Assembly (NCBI GenBank): GCA_021796375.1
Contig: JAJYJF010000083.1
Coordinates: 1 to 8,184, forward strand
From: Chloroflexota bacterium
GTDB lineage: Bacteria > Chloroflexota > Anaerolineae > Anaerolineales > Anaerolineaceae
Reading direction: 5' to 3'
DNA: 8,184 nucleotides
Made by a program: the position numbers and the translations under genes. Below are positions 6,283 through 8,184 of this stretch, one piece after another. The notes beneath the pieces are model-generated. The model made no database searches. It had not been told where the DNA came from and saw nothing but the letters and a program-made list of their open reading frames with translations. The stretch's first letter is position 1. The number at the start of each line of letters is the position of its first letter.

Positions 6283-7929
6283 ATGACCCAGACCGTTACC
6301 ACGGATGTTTCGCAATCGATCCGCGCCGCGCGCGCGCCGCAAACCGCCCTGCACTGGCAGGGAGACCCGCAGCAGATCGCATCTGATGCGGCCGGGATCC
6401 GGGACCGGCTGGCTGAGCTGCGAAGTCCTCTTTTCCTGCTCGAGCATGCCGGGGGAATCGGCGCCGCCAGCCAGGGAGAGTTCGCCGCGGATCCAGCCCT
6501 GCCGCGGATCGCCGCCTGGGCGCCTGCCCTGCTGCCCTCGGATTTGGGCGACCCGGCTTTTCGAGAAACTTACGGCTTGAAATATGCTTACATGGCTGGG
6601 GCGATGGCGAACGCCATCGCTTCCGAGGCGATGGTCATCGAGCTCGGCCGGGCGGGGATGCTCGGGTCCTTTGGGTCGGCGGGCGTCGTTCCCTCCCGGC
6701 TCGAGGGGCACGTTCAGCGCGTCCAGGCGGCCTTGCCGCACGGCCCGTATGCGTTTAATTTAATCCACAGCCCGAACGAGCCTGCCATGGAGCGCCGGGC
6801 GGTCGAGATCTTCCTCCAGTACGGCGTTCGGACGGTCGAAGCCTCCGCCTTTCTGAAGCTCACCCCGAGCATCGTTTACTACCGGGTTGCCGGGCTCAGC
6901 CAGGCCCCGGACGGGGATGTCCGCATCAAAAACCGGGTGATCGCGAAGGTTTCCCGCCGCGAGGTCGCTGCTCCGTTCATGGAGCCCGCCCCCGCGGCGA
7001 TCCTGAACCAGCTGCTCGCCGAGGGCAAAATCACCGCCGAGCAGGCGGCCCTGGCCGCCCGGGTCCCGGTCGCCGACGATGTGACGGTTGAAGCGGATTC
7101 AGGCGGGCATACCGATAACCGCCCGTTGGTCGGGCTGATCCCATCGATGTTGATCTTGCGCGATGAAATCCAGCAGAAATACCGCTATCCCGTGCCGGTC
7201 CGCGTCGGCGCGGCGGGCGGGATCAGCACGCCGGCCGCCGTTCTGGGCGCGCTGATGATGGGCGCCGCGTACGTGGTGACCGGGTCGGTCAATCAAGCCT
7301 GCATCGAAGCGGGCGCATCCGCCCACACCCGGAACCTGCTCGCCCAGGCGAAGATGACAGACGTAACCATGGCTCCAGCCGCCGACATGTTCGAGATGGG
7401 CGTTCGCGTGCAGGTGCTGAAAAATGGTACCTTCTTCCCGATGCGCGCCAGCAAGCTTTACGAGCTCTACAGCCGGTACGATTCGATCGAATCGATCCCT
7501 GCCGAAGAGAGGGAGAAGCTCGAAAAGCAGGTGTTCAAGCACACCATCGACGAGGTGTGGGCCGAGTGCGAGCGCTTTTTTGCCGAGCGCGATCCGGAAC
7601 AGCTCGTCCGCGCCAGCAGTAAGCCCAAGCAAAAAATGGCGCTGATCTTCCGCTGGTATTTGGGGCTCTCGTCGCGCTGGTCGAATATCGGCGAGGTGGG
7701 CCGGGAAATGGATTACCAGATCTGGTGCGGACCCGCGATCGGTCCGTTTAATGAATGGACGCGCGGGACGTACCTGGCGGAGCCCGCGAACCGGCGAGTG
7801 GTCGATGTCGCCCTGCACCTGCTGACCGGGGCCGCCTATCAATCTCGGGCCCACACGCTGGAACTGCAGGGGATGAGCTTCCCCATCGAGGTGCTGCAGT
7901 ACCGGCCTGAAAAGCCCATGGTGAAATAG
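6283..7929 (+). CDS. pfaD: PfaD: FMN-dependent enoyl-ACP reductase
   Basis: This 548-residue protein matches the PfaD family in length and along its whole sequence. It begins with the PfaD-specific HWQGDPQQI segment. A TIM barrel of the nitronate monooxygenase / FabK type follows: GLKYAYMAGAMANAIASE, MLGSFGSAGV, FNLIHSPNEP, ADSGGHTDNRPL with His276 in the substrate/flavin pocket, the phosphate-binding GAAGGIST at 309-316, and GAAYVVTGSVNQ at 327-338. The C-terminus has the family signature MDYQIWCGPAIGPFNEW. In Pfa synthases this free-standing flavoprotein reduces selected 2-enoyl-ACP intermediates in trans, and so decides where single bonds replace double bonds. It lies 19 nt after the dehydratase gene and has its own ribosome site, completing the A-B-C-D order. 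No frameshift or missing motif is seen. A related enoyl reductase from a trans-AT PKS is the only realistic alternative, and the neighbours argue against it. Confidence 0.96.
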   Translation: MTQTVTTDVSQSIRAARAPQTALHWQGDPQQIASDAAGIRDRLAELRSPLFLLEHAGGIGAASQGEFAADPALPRIAAWAPALLPSDLGDPAFRETYGLKYAYMAGAMANAIASEAMVIELGRAGMLGSFGSAGVVPSRLEGHVQRVQAALPHGPYAFNLIHSPNEPAMERRAVEIFLQYGVRTVEASAFLKLTPSIVYYRVAGLSQAPDGDVRIKNRVIAKVSRREVAAPFMEPAPAAILNQLLAEGKITAEQAALAARVPVADDVTVEADSGGHTDNRPLVGLIPSMLILRDEIQQKYRYPVPVRVGAAGGISTPAAVLGALMMGAAYVVTGSVNQACIEAGASAHTRNLLAQAKMTDVTMAPAADMFEMGVRVQVLKNGTFFPMRASKLYELYSRYDSIESIPAEEREKLEKQVFKHTIDEVWAECERFFAERDPEQLVRASSKPKQKMALIFRWYLGLSSRWSNIGEVGREMDYQIWCGPAIGPFNEWTRGTYLAEPANRRVVDVALHLLTGAAYQSRAHTLELQGMSFPIEVLQYRPEKPMVK

Positions 7930-7936
7930 CCCCCTC

Positions 7937-7963
7937 AAAAGTCAGGATTGCCTATTGACTTTT
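7937..7963 (+). terminator. Small inverted repeat after pfaD; weak terminator or operator
   Basis: AAAAGTCA (7937-7944) and TGACTTTT (7956-7963) form a perfect 8-bp inverted repeat with an 11-nt loop, starting 8 nt after the pfaD stop. The right arm ends in four T, so the hairpin could act as a weak terminator of the pfa operon. With only two G-C pairs it is unstable. The right arm also contains most of the -35 hexamer of the next promoter (7955-7960), so the repeat could instead be a binding site for a regulator. The sequence alone does not decide between these. Confidence 0.35.
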
Positions 7964-7983
7964 ACATTTGAGCACTTTAGAAT
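7955..7983 (+). promoter_or_regulatory. Sigma70-type promoter driving the glycine riboswitch
   Basis: The -35 hexamer TTGACT (7955-7960) and the -10 hexamer TAGAAT (7978-7983) are separated by exactly 17 nt. Each hexamer differs from the E. coli-type consensus at one base. Transcription should begin near 7990, just before the first aptamer, so the riboswitch leader is a separate unit from the pfa operon. Confidence 0.75.
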
Positions 7984-8005
7984 CAGCAAAATTCCAAATG
8001 GGAAC

Positions 8006-8094
8006 GGGGAAGAGATCCTGGTAGCGACCAGGCACCGAAGGGGCAAATACCTCAGCCGCGAGCGGGTATGAATCTCTCAGGTAAAAAGGACCCC
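8006..8094 (+). ncRNA. Glycine riboswitch, aptamer 1 of a tandem pair
   Basis: Closing stem P1 is GGGG (8006-8009) with CCCC (8091-8094). P2 is AGAGAT (8011-8016) with ATCTCT (8072-8077). A hairpin CCTGGT/ACCAGG (8017-8022, 8027-8032) has an AGCG loop. The conserved core CACCGAAGGGGCAAA (8033-8047) and TCTCTCAGGTAAAAAGGAC (8073-8091) match the glycine (gcvT) aptamer family as I know it from the Vibrio cholerae example. A variable hairpin ATACC/GGTAT (8047-8051, 8065-8069) sits between the core parts. It binds glycine in the nascent transcript. Confidence 0.95.
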
Positions 8095-8104
8095 ACAATC
8101 GAAT

Positions 8105-8182
8105 TCCTCTGGAAAGTCAGTTGACACCGACGGGGCAAACCTTGGGAAACCATGGTGAATCTCTCAGGTATAGGACAGGGGA
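8105..8182 (+). ncRNA. Glycine riboswitch, aptamer 2 of a tandem pair
   Basis: P1 is TCCTCTG (8105-8111) with CAGGGGA (8176-8182), seven pairs including one G-U. The core CACCGACGGGGCAAA (8125-8139) and CTCTCAGGTATAGGAC (8161-8176) follow the glycine aptamer pattern. The variable hairpin 8139-8156 closes with a GAAA tetraloop and has one T-T mismatch. The linker from aptamer 1 is about 10 nt, the short spacing typical of tandem glycine riboswitches. The core departs from aptamer 1 at several bases. The expression platform and controlled gene are past the right edge; in other bacteria such RNAs usually switch on glycine cleavage (gcv) genes or control glycine transport. Confidence 0.92.
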
Positions 8183-8184
8183 CA

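Noticed and set aside
7099..7938. A 279-codon minus-strand open frame opposite the C-terminal half of pfaD
   Set aside because: It is a shadow of a strongly conserved plus-strand gene; no domain is recognised in it.
7930..8000. A strong intrinsic terminator for the pfa operon
   Set aside because: The only hairpin is AT-rich with two G-C pairs and its T-run is part of the stem, so it is listed only as weak.
8006..8182. The repeated CTCTCAGGTA and GGGGCAAA blocks as a CRISPR or insertion repeat
   Set aside because: They are the conserved cores of the two glycine aptamers; spacing and pairing explain them.

Overview
The window holds the 3' half of a Pfa-type (polyunsaturated fatty acid / 'secondary lipid') synthase operon on the + strand, followed by a promoter and a tandem glycine riboswitch whose target gene lies beyond the right edge. 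The DNA is GC-rich, with short or absent gaps between genes. No rRNA, tRNA, transposon or CRISPR array is visible, so the host cannot be named. The composition and the reduced, fragmented pfa genes fit an environmental bacterium such as a member of the Anaerolineae (Chloroflexota), but this is only a guess.

Layout. 2-574: 3' end of a PfaA-like multidomain gene, ending after the structural (non-catalytic) half of a ketoreductase (KR). 593-2332: a separate gene, in the same reading frame, carrying the catalytic half of that KR and a PKS-type dehydratase (DH). 2354-4957: a PfaB-like protein with a KS-shaped pseudo-domain lacking the catalytic triad, then an acyltransferase. 4959-6263: a PfaC-like protein reduced to one double-hotdog FabA-like dehydratase, with no KS or chain-length-factor domains. 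6283-7929: PfaD, the FMN-dependent enoyl reductase. All five genes read the same way with gaps of 1-21 nt and keep the classic A-B-C-D order, so they are almost certainly one operon. The KS, malonyl-AT and ACP repeats of the PfaA part should lie just upstream of the window. No phosphopantetheinyl transferase (PfaE) is seen.

How it works together (inference from the family). Acyl chains on the upstream ACPs are condensed by the upstream KS, reduced by the KR (whose two halves sit on two polypeptides), dehydrated by either the PKS-type DH or the FabA-like DH, and optionally saturated by PfaD. The PfaB acyltransferase may load substrate or release product. Having two DH types plus a separate enoyl reductase is the logic that lets Pfa systems keep some double bonds. 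The apparent lack of a second KS/CLF pair suggests a simpler, perhaps shorter or differently unsaturated lipid than EPA/DHA.

7930-8184: 25 nt after pfaD there is a consensus-like sigma70 promoter (TTGACT, 17 nt, TAGAAT) overlapping a small inverted repeat, then two consecutive glycine aptamers ending at the window edge. These control a downstream gene, probably of glycine cleavage or glycine transport, and not the pfa operon.
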